Source: Amycolatopsis thailandensis (GTDB taxonomy: Bacteria > Actinomycetota > Actinomycetes > Mycobacteriales > Pseudonocardiaceae). Taken from it: a stretch of 43,976 nt of DNA. The notes beneath the pieces are model-generated. The model ran no database searches. It worked only from the letters and a program-made list of their open reading frames with translations, and was not told the DNA's origin. Shown here in pieces: positions 1-7,219 of the stretch. Each line of letters begins with the position of its first letter. The first letter of the stretch is position 1. The stretch spans positions 1 through 43,976 of the forward strand of contig NZ_NMQT01000163.1 in assembly GCF_002234405.1 (NCBI RefSeq), read 5' to 3'. The position numbers were made by a program, and so were the translations under genes.

Positions 1-1087
1 AACCGGGTCCGCCGGGACCACCCGCGCGGCCTCCGGTGCCGCCTTCGCCGCCGAGGAGCCTGCCCGCGGCGCTGTTGGGCCCGGGGACGTTGCGTCCACC
101 GCCGCCACCGGGCTGGTTGGGCCCGCCGCCGCCGGGGCCGTAATTCTGGCCGGTGCCGTTCGGCAGGCCGATGACGTCGTCCAGGTCACCGGTACCGCGC
201 CCGGGGTTCCGGCCGGGGATCTCCGTGGTTCCGCCGCCGGGCTTGCCGCGGCCACCGCCGGACGGGAGCGTCGTGTCCCCGGGACCCGGTTTCCTCGTGG
301 GCGTGGTGATGTCCGGGGGATTCGTCCGGTCCTTCGGGTTGACCGGACGATCGTCGGTCGAACCCGGCTTGGTCTGGTTGTGGTCGCCGCCCGGCTTGTT
401 CTGGTTCTGGTCGGTGCCGTTGTCGTTCGTACCGCTGGTGTCGGTGCCGTCGTTGTCGTCCCCGCCGCCGTTGCGGCCCGGCTTCACCGGCGGGATGACG
501 GGCGGCGGCTTGATCGGCGGCGGACCGCCACCGACCTTCACGCTGACGTTCGCGCCGTCGTTCTTCAGCACGCCGTAGTCGGTCGGCAAGCTGGAGCGCG
601 TGCTGCTCGTGACCGAGTCGTACTGGTCCATCACGCGCACGTTGTTCTGGTTCGCCGCCTCGTGCTTCGCGACACCTTCTTGGTAGTTCTTGATGTCGTT
701 GTTGACCATGAACGGCCCGGCGATCGGGATCGCGCCCTTGAGGCCGGTGGTCCAGGGGTTGGGCTTGTCCGGCTTCGGCGGCACCGGGACGACGGACGAC
801 CCTGAGTCGTCGAAGCTGTCGGCCTGCACAGAGACCGAGTCCCTCGTGGTGAACAGCGGATCCGCTGTCTCCTTGAATGCCTGCTCCAGTGGGCCCGCGC
901 CGGCGTTCGCCGCATCGGCCGCGGACCCGGTCCAGGACGCCGTCATCCGCGACTGCAGACCCTTGATAGCCATACCGCGCTCGACATAGGCGTCCGAGAG
1001 TTCCGCGACGCGGTCGGCGGCGCTGCGCAGGTTGCGGGTATCGCCCTGGGTGAAGTTCTCATAGATCTGTTTGCCGTCCACCCTCAT
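1..1087 (-). CDS. WXG/PPE-like type VII secretion (ESX) substrate, 3' end outside the window
   Basis: The reading frame opens with ATG at 1087, inside an ATGA overlap with the stop of the upstream lipoprotein gene, and runs off the left edge (362 codons seen). Residues 1-110 are helical and carry a W-T-G turn (SWTGSAADAA), the hallmark of WXG100/PPE-type helical hairpins exported by ESX systems. After about residue 170 the protein becomes a long low-complexity tail rich in Pro, Gly, Asn, Asp and Gln. This layout of a helical secretion domain followed by a disordered Pro/Gly tail is common for PPE-like proteins of Pseudonocardiaceae. It forms an operon with the DUF3558 lipoprotein and the small ESX-like protein upstream. 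An EspG-type chaperone or other ESX genes would be expected beyond position 1, but that is inference. The substrate's function is unknown. Confidence 0.75.
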   Translation of the reverse strand, partial: MRVDGKQIYENFTQGDTRNLRSAADRVAELSDAYVERGMAIKGLQSRMTASWTGSAADAANAGAGPLEQAFKETADPLFTTRDSVSVQADSFDDSGSSVVPVPPKPDKPNPWTTGLKGAIPIAGPFMVNNDIKNYQEGVAKHEAANQNNVRVMDQYDSVTSSTRSSLPTDYGVLKNDGANVSVKVGGGPPPIKPPPVIPPVKPGRNGGGDDNDGTDTSGTNDNGTDQNQNKPGGDHNQTKPGSTDDRPVNPKDRTNPPDITTPTRKPGPGDTTLPSGGGRGKPGGGTTEIPGRNPGRGTGDLDDVIGLPNGTGQNYGPGGGGPNQPGGGGGRNVPGPNSAAGRLLGGEGGTGGRAGGPGGPG

Positions 1088-1710
1088 GCCCCCTTGAGTG
1101 TCTTGATCATGGCCGACGCGGCCTTCTGCGCGTTTCCGCAGGAAACCTGTTCGTTGTCGTAGCCCCCGGCATGCACGCTGATCACCAGGTCGTCGGCGAC
1201 ACCGACTCCGAGGTCGCAGTTGCCACCAGCCCGCCGGTCTTGCACTCCGTAATAGACGGTCGGATAGCCATCGACGTCGGGGCCGGGCTCCAGGAACCTC
1301 ACCTGCCCGGTTCCCTTGGCTTTGTTCAGACCGGCCAGCCCGCCCATGCCCTTTTCCCGGTTCCCGCTGCCGAGGATGAGCTGCAGACCGTCGGCCTTGC
1401 CGCGGATTCCCCAACTGCAACTGGGGTTGCTGGTGTCGTTCGCCTGTTCGCCTGGCTGGGCCAGCCCCAGTTCCGCGACCGTGGCTGCCGGAACGAGCTT
1501 GCACGGGTCACCGATGAACGCCGAGGCGTCCAGTGGATTCGCCACCTTGGGGACGTTCGGATCTTCCGGCGCGGCGGACGAACCTGACGACGGCACCGTT
1601 CCCGGGGTCGGCGTCGGTGTGCCCGGGGTCTCCCCCGTGCACCCGGCGACCGCGACGGAAACGAACACGAGCGCCGCCACCGCGGCGCGATTCCTCAACA
1701 CGTTCGGCAT
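1084..1710 (-). CDS. DUF3558-family lipoprotein
   Basis: A 208-residue secreted lipoprotein. The start at 1710 gives a signal peptide with a lipobox ending in Val-Ala-Gly-Cys (Cys24), followed by a Thr/Pro/Gly linker (residues 25-45) typical of surface lipoproteins. Longer upstream starts in this frame give an Arg-rich non-natural N-terminus and were rejected. The mature part (NPLDASAFIGDPCKLVP near its start, CSWG in the middle) fits the DUF3558 family, which is abundant in Pseudonocardiaceae and usually sits next to WXG/PPE genes. Conserved cysteines probably form disulfides outside the membrane. It starts 2 nt after the upstream ESX-like gene and its TGA overlaps the next start. A role in type VII secretion or the cell envelope is inferred from context only. 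Confidence 0.85.
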   Translation of the reverse strand: MPNVLRNRAAVAALVFVSVAVAGCTGETPGTPTPTPGTVPSSGSSAAPEDPNVPKVANPLDASAFIGDPCKLVPAATVAELGLAQPGEQANDTSNPSCSWGIRGKADGLQLILGSGNREKGMGGLAGLNKAKGTGQVRFLEPGPDVDGYPTVYYGVQDRRAGGNCDLGVGVADDLVISVHAGGYDNEQVSCGNAQKAASAMIKTLKGA

Positions 1711-1712
1711 CC

Positions 1713-2111
1713 TCAGGTCGTGCGCAGGGTGTTGGCCTGGTCGGTGGCCATGGTCTTCGAACGGGCGACTTCGAGTTTGGCGATGTAGCCCTCGATATAG
1801 GCCTTCATCGAATCGTTCTGCTTCTGCAGGGACAGCAAGGAGTCGACTCCGGAATCGACATAGCTCGAGCTGGCTTCGTCCTGCCCTGGCGGCATCAGGT
1901 CGTCCATGATCCGCTGGATCTTGTCCCCGTCTTTGACGACCTTCTTCAGCTCGTCTTCCCACATCCCGATGACGGTCTTCAGCTCCTCCGGGCTCATCTC
2001 GAACCCGCCGCCGCCACCGCCGCCACCGCCGTAAACGGTCGGTTCCTTCGGCGTGGTCAGGTCGCCCCAGACGGCCTGGATCGCGCTCGCGGCACTGTCG
2101 ATGATGTTCAC
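1713..2111 (-). CDS. Small ESX-associated helical protein
   Basis: A protein of 132 residues, first gene of the ESX-linked operon. After a short N-terminal segment and a run of nine glycines (about residues 29-37), it is almost entirely alpha-helical and charged (MSPEELKTVIGMWEDELKKVV...), resembling the ESX/WXG-associated proteins that accompany DUF3558 lipoproteins in Amycolatopsis and Saccharopolyspora. No enzymatic motif is visible. The stop codon lies 2 nt before the lipoprotein start, so the two are probably co-translated. The promoter must lie in the 203-bp divergent gap shared with the AcnR-like gene. Its function is unknown; the family assignment rests on composition and neighbours. 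Confidence 0.75.
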   Translation of the reverse strand: MNIIDSAASAIQAVWGDLTTPKEPTVYGGGGGGGGGFEMSPEELKTVIGMWEDELKKVVKDGDKIQRIMDDLMPPGQDEASSSYVDSGVDSLLSLQKQNDSMKAYIEGYIAKLEVARSKTMATDQANTLRTT

Positions 2112-2261
2112 GCCCGTACCTTCCCCTCAGCACTCACTCACCGTGATGGACAAAGAGTAGCCAAGTGGCCGACGGCGTGTCAGCCGATCCGGCCGAGTGC
2201 TCGGACGTGTTGCGAAGCCGCAAGGTTCCCCGGACGGATCGATCATCCCGCGAACTGGTCA

Positions 2262-2277
2262 CAGTACGTACGTACGG
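2262..2277. promoter_or_regulatory. Candidate AcnR operator
   Basis: The 16-mer CAGTACGTACGTACGG matches the published AcnR consensus CAGNACnnncGTACTG, as I remember it from Corynebacterium glutamicum and mycobacteria, with one mismatch. It lies 37 bp before the start of the AcnR-like gene, in the divergent intergenic gap. Autoregulation is the likely role; control of the divergent ESX operon is possible. Confidence 0.6.
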
Positions 2278-2314
2278 ATTGCATTAACCCCGTTCCCGGT
2301 GACAGGATTCCAGG

Positions 2315-2911
2315 ATGCCACGGGTCAGCCAGGATCACCTCGACGCACGCCGGCGCCAGATCCTCGACGGCTCTCGCGTGTGCTTCGCACGCTACGGCTA
2401 CGAGGGTGCCACCGTCAGGCGGCTGGAGGAAGCCACCGGTCTTTCCCGCGGCGCCATCTTCCACCATTTCCGGGACAAGGAGTCCCTCTTCCTGGCCTTG
2501 GCCGAGGACGACGCGGTCCGGATGGCGGACGTCGTCTCCGAACAGGGCCTCGTCCAGGTGATGCGTGAGCTGCTGTCGAACCGCAGCGAGCACCCCGCCG
2601 ACTGGCTCGGCACTCGGCTGGAGGTCTCCCGGCGGCTGCGCACCGATCCCGAGTTCCGCGCCCGCTGGGCCGAGCGGTCCCATCAGCTGACCGCCGCGAC
2701 CCGCCGCCGTCTGCTGCGCCAGCGCGACGCCGGGATCCTGCGTGACGACGTCGACGTCGACGTCCTGACCGCGTACCTCGAACTGGTCCTCGAAGGGCTG
2801 GTCTCCCACCTCGCGATGGGCCAGCCCGGTGACGATCTCGGTCCCGTCCTCGACCTGGTCGAGGAGAGCGTACGGCGGCACCGCGCCCACGCGACCGGGG
2901 GAACACGTTAA
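2315..2911 (+). CDS. acnR: TetR-family transcriptional repressor, AcnR-like
   Basis: A 198-residue TetR/AcrR regulator. The N-terminal HTH region (residues about 13-60) reads GYEGATVRRLEEATG and SRGAIFHHF-DKESLFLALA, nearly identical to the DNA-binding domain of AcnR, the repressor of aconitase (acn) in Corynebacterium and mycobacteria. The remaining helices would form the ligand-binding and dimer domain; citrate/Mg is the reported AcnR ligand. An AGGA motif lies about 8 nt before the ATG. In its relatives acnR sits directly downstream of acn, but here no aconitase gene is present within the window. The upstream neighbour is a divergent ESX operon and the downstream one a CNNM operon. A matching operator at 2262-2277 strengthens the name. 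A hairpin at 2923-2940 may terminate the transcript. Confidence 0.8.
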   Translation: MPRVSQDHLDARRRQILDGSRVCFARYGYEGATVRRLEEATGLSRGAIFHHFRDKESLFLALAEDDAVRMADVVSEQGLVQVMRELLSNRSEHPADWLGTRLEVSRRLRTDPEFRARWAERSHQLTAATRRRLLRQRDAGILRDDVDVDVLTAYLELVLEGLVSHLAMGQPGDDLGPVLDLVEESVRRHRAHATGGTR

Positions 2912-2922
2912 GATTGTCCTAT

Positions 2923-2940
2923 CGCCGCAGTACAGCGGCG
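2923..2940 (+). terminator. Short GC hairpin after acnR
   Basis: CGCCGC and GCGGCG arms flank a 6-nt loop, beginning 12 bp after the acnR stop. There is no clear T-run, so it is a weak candidate for an intrinsic terminator. Confidence 0.35.
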
Positions 2941-2961
2941 GTGTCTGTTGATTCCGATCGA

Positions 2962-3032
2962 GGAGTGACTCTTTTCGTGCGCGACGCGCAGTCACCTGGT
3001 GACAGTATCGAGCCGGGTGGCACACCCGGCTC
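2962..3032 (+). promoter_or_regulatory. Structured leader before CNNM operon (possible attenuator or riboswitch)
   Basis: The 163-bp gap upstream of the CNNM genes contains a perfect 10-bp hairpin with a 3-nt loop (3010-3032, arms GAGCCGGGTG/CACCCGGCTC). Before it lies a palindrome GTCACCtGGTGAC (about 2989-3001), whose left arm could instead pair with an upstream GTGACT (about 2964-2969). Mutually exclusive hairpins before a predicted metal-transport operon suggest cis-regulation. I do not recognise a known riboswitch class here. Confidence 0.35.
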
Positions 3033-3074
3033 TTCCGCGGACCTTCTAGCCGATCCCGTCCCCGCCGGCAGGAA

Positions 3075-4421
3075 ATGATGGAAATCCTGCTGGCCGTTCT
3101 CGGCATCGTCCTGTTCCTTCTCCTGACCGTCGGCACCGGCCTCGCCGTCGCCGCCGAGTTCTCCCTCACCGCGCTCGAGCGCAGCACGGTCGACGCGAAC
3201 GTCCGCCAAGTCGGCGACAGGCGCGCGCACACCGTGCAGAAGGCGCACCGCACCCTCTCGTTCCAGCTCTCCGGCGCGCAGGTGGCGATCACCATCACCA
3301 CCCTGATCACCGGTTACCTCGCGGAGCCGGTGATCGGCGACCTGCTGCACCCGCTGTTCACCGCCATCGGGTTCTCCGAAAGCGTGGCGAACGGCGTGTC
3401 GCTGGCGGTCGCGCTGATCCTGGCGACGTCGCTGTCGATGATCCTCGGCGAGATGATGCCGAAGAACCTCGCGATCGCCCGGCCGCTGCAAACCGCGCGC
3501 GCCGTCGCGGGGTACCACTCGCGGTTCTCGTCGCTGTTCCGCTGGCTCATCACCCTGATGAACAACAGCGCCAACTTCCTGGTCCGCAAGTTCGGCGTCG
3601 AACCGCAGGAGGAACTGCGGTCGGCCCGTTCGCCGCAGGAACTCGGCTCGATCGTCCGCTCCAGCGCCGAAAGCGGGACGCTCGACACCTCGACGGCCGA
3701 ACTGCTGGACAAGTCGCTTCGCTTCGGCGAGCGGACGGCCGAGGAGCTGATGACGCCGCGCGTCCAGCTCGAATCCCTGACCGTGGACGAGACGATCTAC
3801 GACCTCATCGAGATCTCGCGCCGCACCGGCTTCTCGCGTTTCCCGGTCTACACCGAGGATCTCGACGACGTGCAGGGCGCGGTGCACATCAAGCAGGCGT
3901 TCACCGTCCCGGTCGCGCAGCGCGCCACGGTGCGGATCGGTTCGGTCATGCGGCCGATCCCGACGGTGCCCGAATCGCTGCCGGGCGACTCGCTGCTCAA
4001 CCGGCTGCGTGATTCCCGGTTCCAGCTCGCGATCGTCGTCGACGAGTACGGCGGCACGGCCGGGCTGGTGACGCTGGAAGACGTCGTCGAGGAGATCATC
4101 GGCGACGTCCGTGACGAGCACGACGACCGGGAAGAACCCTCCTCCCAGCAGGTCGGCGCCGACAACTGGCTCGTGTCCGGGCAGCTGCGCGCCGACGAGG
4201 TCACCGATGAGACCGGGTTCCGGATGCCCGACGGCGACTACGAGACCATCGCCGGGCTGATCCTCGAACGGCTCGGCCGGATCCCGTCGCCCGGCGACGC
4301 CACCGATCTCGACGCCTGGCGGCTCACGGTGACCAAAATGGACCGGCTGCGCATCGCCGAGGTCGAAGTCCGCCGGGTCAGCGAAACCGCCACGTCCGCC
4401 GAGCAGGAGCCCGCCCGATGA
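3075..4421 (+). CDS. CNNM/CorC-type membrane transporter (hemolysin family)
   Basis: A protein of 448 residues in the classical three-part layout. An N-terminal DUF21/CNNM membrane domain (about 1-190, helices at 5-30, 60-85, 100-135) carries the family signature GEMMPKNLAIA. A tandem CBS pair (about 215-340; TGFSRFPVYTEDLDDVQGAVH and LAIVVDEYGGTAGLVTLEDVVEEIIGDV) follows, then a C-terminal CorC_HlyC domain (about 355-435). The family is linked to Mg2+ or Co2+ efflux and homeostasis; CBS domains of relatives bind Mg-ATP. The 'hemolysin' label is historical. Two consecutive ATGs (3075, 3078) follow a CAGGAA ribosome-binding site; either may be used. It overlaps the next CNNM gene by 4 nt (ATGA), so the two paralogues are coupled and may act as a heteromer. 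Confidence 0.92.
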   Translation: MMEILLAVLGIVLFLLLTVGTGLAVAAEFSLTALERSTVDANVRQVGDRRAHTVQKAHRTLSFQLSGAQVAITITTLITGYLAEPVIGDLLHPLFTAIGFSESVANGVSLAVALILATSLSMILGEMMPKNLAIARPLQTARAVAGYHSRFSSLFRWLITLMNNSANFLVRKFGVEPQEELRSARSPQELGSIVRSSAESGTLDTSTAELLDKSLRFGERTAEELMTPRVQLESLTVDETIYDLIEISRRTGFSRFPVYTEDLDDVQGAVHIKQAFTVPVAQRATVRIGSVMRPIPTVPESLPGDSLLNRLRDSRFQLAIVVDEYGGTAGLVTLEDVVEEIIGDVRDEHDDREEPSSQQVGADNWLVSGQLRADEVTDETGFRMPDGDYETIAGLILERLGRIPSPGDATDLDAWRLTVTKMDRLRIAEVEVRRVSETATSAEQEPAR

Positions 4422-5461
4422 GCGACTGGTTCAACATCTTCCTCGTCGTGGTCCTGCTGCTGGCCAACGCGTTCTTCGTCGGCGCCGAGTTCGCGCTGAT
4501 CTCCTCCCGGCGCGACCGGCTGGAAGCCTTGCTGGAGCAGGGAAAGACCCGCGCCAGGATCGTGATCAACGCGAGCAGGAACGTCTCGCTGATGCTCGCG
4601 GGCGCACAGCTCGGCATCACGATCTGCTCGCTGCTGCTGGGACGGCTGGGTGAGCCGGCCATCGCGCATCAGCTGGCGGGGTTCTTCGAAGTGCTCGGGA
4701 TTCCCGACGTCCTGTTGCACCCGATCTCGTTCGCGATCGCGCTGGCGTTCATCACCATCCTGCACGTCCTCATCGGCGAGATGGTGCCGAAGAACCTCGC
4801 GATCGCCGAACCGGAGCGGCTGGCGCTGTGGCTGGTCCCGGTGCACGTGGCCTGGGTGAAGGTCGCCAACCCGTTCATCTGGCTGCTGAACTTCGTGGCG
4901 AACTCGCTGCTGCGGGTGTTCAAGGTCGAACCGAAGGACGAGCTCGAAACCGCCTACACCTCCGACGAACTCGCCGAGCTGCTCAGCGAGTCGCGACGCG
5001 AGGGTCTGCTGGAGCACTCCGAGCACCAGCGGCTGAGCAAGACGCTGTCGTCGGTGGAGAAGACGGTGGCCGACGTCCTGGTCCCGACGGCGCAGCTGAC
5101 CACGCTGCCCTGCTCGCCCACGCTGGGTGACGTCGAGCGCGCGGTGTCCTCGACCGGGTTCTCCCGCTTCCCGGTGTGCACCGACGACGGGACCTTGACG
5201 GGCTACATCCACGTCAAGGACATCCTCGACCTCGTGGGCGAGGACCCGACGACCGTGGTGCCCTCGGACAAGACCCGGGCGCTGACCGAGCTGCACGCCG
5301 ACGCCCGGCTGGACGAGGCGCTGTCGGCGATGCGAAAGGAAGGCAGTCACCTGGCGCGGGCGCTGAGCCCGGCGGGGGCCGCCGTCGGCGTCGTCGCGCT
5401 GGAGGACCTCGTCGAGGAGTACGTGGGAACTGTCCGCGACGGCACCCACGTCATGTCATGA
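4418..5461 (+). CDS. CNNM-type membrane protein lacking the CorC_HlyC domain
   Basis: A 347-residue paralogue of the preceding gene. It has an N-terminal DUF21/CNNM membrane domain (helices about 5-30, 55-80, 95-135; signature GEMVPKNLAIAEP) and a tandem CBS region (about 205-345; TGFSRFPVCTDDGTLTGYIHVKDILD, ending VALEDLVEEYVGTV). It stops right after the second CBS domain, so the C-terminal CorC_HlyC domain of its partner is absent. A full-length plus short CNNM pair is a recurrent actinobacterial arrangement (compare Rv1841c/Rv1842c). Start and stop overlaps on both sides (ATGA at 4418 and 5458) place it in the middle of a tightly coupled three-gene operon. A divalent cation transport or sensing role is family knowledge; the ion is not determinable. 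Confidence 0.9.
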   Translation: MSDWFNIFLVVVLLLANAFFVGAEFALISSRRDRLEALLEQGKTRARIVINASRNVSLMLAGAQLGITICSLLLGRLGEPAIAHQLAGFFEVLGIPDVLLHPISFAIALAFITILHVLIGEMVPKNLAIAEPERLALWLVPVHVAWVKVANPFIWLLNFVANSLLRVFKVEPKDELETAYTSDELAELLSESRREGLLEHSEHQRLSKTLSSVEKTVADVLVPTAQLTTLPCSPTLGDVERAVSSTGFSRFPVCTDDGTLTGYIHVKDILDLVGEDPTTVVPSDKTRALTELHADARLDEALSAMRKEGSHLARALSPAGAAVGVVALEDLVEEYVGTVRDGTHVMS

Positions 5462-6369
5462 CCGGCCCGATCGTCCTTCCTGAGCCCGCTTGGCGGGCTC
5501 GGGAGGACGAGCACGTGACGCGGATGCGGCGCTGGACGACACCGCACCAGCGCCGCCGCGCACGGGGCGAGAAGCATCCGGTGCTCGACTTCCTCTTCAC
5601 CTACTACTCGCACCGTCCCGGGCATGTCGAACGCTGGCAGCCGGGGCCGGGTGTCGTGCTCGAAGGCGTGTCCGCGCGGCGGTACCTGGAGCGGAAGGGC
5701 TACGTCGAGACGCCGGACGGCGTCATGCTGGATCCGGCGGGCTTCACCGAGGGCCGGGCGAGGACCGCCGAATTCGTCCTCGGGCTGCTTTCCGCGACCG
5801 CGTCCCGCGCGCCGAGGCTCAGTTGTTTCGGCCTTCACGAATGGGCAATGGTTTACCGGGAATCGGCGAATGAGGTGCGTCACTCACAACTTCCGCTCCG
5901 GCTCGGTTCGGCCGGAACGGACGGCGTCGTCGAGTCACTGGAGATCCGGTGCGGGCATTTCGACGCTTTTCGGTTCTTCACCGAGCCCGCCAGGCCGCGC
6001 AACACGCTGCGGCCGGAGCGGGAGAACCAGATCGAGTTCGAGCAGCCGGGCTGCCTGCACGCCAACATGGACCTCTTCAAGTGGGCGTACAAGCTCGACC
6101 CGTTCGTCCCCGCCGAGCTGGTCGGGGACTGCTTCGAGCTGGCGGCGGACATCCGGGAGCTCGACATGCGGGCGAGCCCGTACGATCTGGCGTCGTTCGG
6201 GTACTCGCCCGTGCGGATCGAGACCCCGGAAGGCCGCGCCGAGTACGCCCGCGCGCAAGCCGGGTTCGCCCACCGGGCCACGCCGCTGCGTGAGCACCTG
6301 ATAGCGCATTGCCAACGGCTCCTGAGCGAGTTAATGAGGGCACCCGCGACACGCGGAAAACAACTGTGA
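5458..6369 (+). CDS. Conserved actinobacterial protein, usually annotated 3-methyladenine DNA glycosylase
   Basis: A 303-residue protein that starts at the ATG overlapping the upstream stop. The sequence (HPVLDFLFTYYSHRPGHVERW near residues 40-60, then GLHEWAMVYR, QPGCLHANMDLFKWAYKLDP) matches a widespread actinobacterial family that databases often label '3-methyladenine DNA glycosylase'. I cannot see a helix-hairpin-helix/GPD motif (AlkA type) or the Tag zinc ligands, so I regard that name as unproven. Conserved His, Trp, Tyr and acidic residues suggest an enzyme or ligand-binding protein in the cytoplasm. Coupled translation with two CNNM genes hints at a shared physiological role, perhaps metal-linked, but this is inference. 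Confidence 0.75.
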   Translation: MTGPIVLPEPAWRAREDEHVTRMRRWTTPHQRRRARGEKHPVLDFLFTYYSHRPGHVERWQPGPGVVLEGVSARRYLERKGYVETPDGVMLDPAGFTEGRARTAEFVLGLLSATASRAPRLSCFGLHEWAMVYRESANEVRHSQLPLRLGSAGTDGVVESLEIRCGHFDAFRFFTEPARPRNTLRPERENQIEFEQPGCLHANMDLFKWAYKLDPFVPAELVGDCFELAADIRELDMRASPYDLASFGYSPVRIETPEGRAEYARAQAGFAHRATPLREHLIAHCQRLLSELMRAPATRGKQL

Positions 6370-6388
6370 GTCGTCGCATTCCCCGTAA

Positions 6389-6408
6389 CACTCTCCCCTG
6401 TTAGAGTG
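6389..6408. promoter_or_regulatory. Inverted repeat upstream of the membrane-anchored protein
   Basis: CACTCT and AGAGTG arms are separated by 8 nt, with further near-symmetry outward (TAA/ATA). It lies 55 bp before the ATG at 6463 and is a plausible operator or promoter element; the regulator is unknown. Confidence 0.3.
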
Positions 6409-6462
6409 ATAACGGTTTGATTGCATACGCAGCGCGAGCGCGCACGTTTCGAAAGGACAACG

Positions 6463-7149
6463 ATGGGGCGACACAGCGTGGCCGAGGAGCCGGTGCCGCA
6501 TCCCCTCGACCCGCCGAAGCGGCCTCAGGGTCGCGGTGAGGCGACCGGTTCGCACCGGATCGTCGGGAAGAAGGCACCGCGGCGCAAGGTCGCCAAGTGG
6601 CCCATCGCCGCCGTGGTCCTGGTGGTGCTGATCGCGATCGGCGTCTTCGGCTGGAACTGGGCGGACGGCGAGCTGAGCACCCGCGCCGAGGCCCAGGCCA
6701 AGGCCTGTGTCGCCGGGGACACCCCGATGCGGGTGGTCGTCACCCCCAGCATCGAGAAGCCGGTCCGCGCGGCGGCCGAGCGGTGGAACAACGCCGCGAC
6801 CGTGGTCCGCGACCACTGCGTGATCATCCAGATCGACGCGCTGTCCTCCGGGGCCGTGCTCGACGGTCTCGTCGGCCGGACGAACCTGGACGCCATCGGC
6901 GGCCTTCCCGCCGCTTGGATCCCCGAGTCCTCCTACTGGGTCACCGAGCTGAACACCGCGAAGCCCGAGCTGGTCGGTTCGCCCGCCCAGTCGGTCGCGA
7001 CGGCACGCTCGGCCGACTACCCGCTCGTCGGGCTCGCCGGCAAGAACATCGACGAGGTCCAGATGCGCGCCTCGCAGACGTTCCGCCAGTTCCTGCAGCA
7101 GCCGGCCCAGCAGGCCGACTTCGCCGCCGCGGGCATCAAGGCCACCTGA
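6463..7149 (+). CDS. Membrane-anchored protein with truncated periplasmic-binding-like domain
   Basis: A protein of 228 residues. A basic, Pro-rich cytoplasmic N-terminus (1-45) precedes one transmembrane helix (about 46-66, AAVVLVVLIAIGVFGWNW). The extracellular part of about 160 residues (PMRVVVTPSIEKPVRAAAERWN... VIIQIDALSSGAVLDGL... LDAIGGLPAAWIPESSYWV) resembles the first lobe of the substrate-binding-like domain that precedes VWA domains in larger actinobacterial membrane proteins. No VWA or second lobe follows; the stop is soon after residue 220. The start at 6463 (MGRHSVAEEP) has a good AAAGGA site, whereas the upstream in-frame ATG has none. It is the last gene before a repeat that may serve as terminator. 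Ligand and function are unknown. Confidence 0.7.
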   Translation: MGRHSVAEEPVPHPLDPPKRPQGRGEATGSHRIVGKKAPRRKVAKWPIAAVVLVVLIAIGVFGWNWADGELSTRAEAQAKACVAGDTPMRVVVTPSIEKPVRAAAERWNNAATVVRDHCVIIQIDALSSGAVLDGLVGRTNLDAIGGLPAAWIPESSYWVTELNTAKPELVGSPAQSVATARSADYPLVGLAGKNIDEVQMRASQTFRQFLQQPAQQADFAAAGIKAT

Positions 7150-7167
7150 GCTTCCACCCGGAAGTAC

Positions 7168-7214
7168 GTGAAGGCCCCCTTCCCTGCGCCAGGCGCAAGG
7201 AAGGGGGCCTTCAC
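7168..7214. repeat. Palindromic interspersed repeat (family A), probable bidirectional terminator
   Basis: Perfect 16-bp arms (7168-7183 and 7199-7214) surround a 15-nt loop that itself folds (TGCGCC/GGCGCA). It sits between two convergent genes, 18 bp after one stop and 5 bp before the other. A related copy, interrupted by an insertion, lies at 34281-34613, so this is a dispersed family. Confidence 0.8.
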
Positions 7215-7219
7215 GTTAC

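Noticed and set aside
2919..4121. Long minus-strand open frame opposite the CNNM gene
   Set aside because: The opposite strand encodes a clear CNNM protein; this frame is an antisense shadow rich in Arg, Glu and His.
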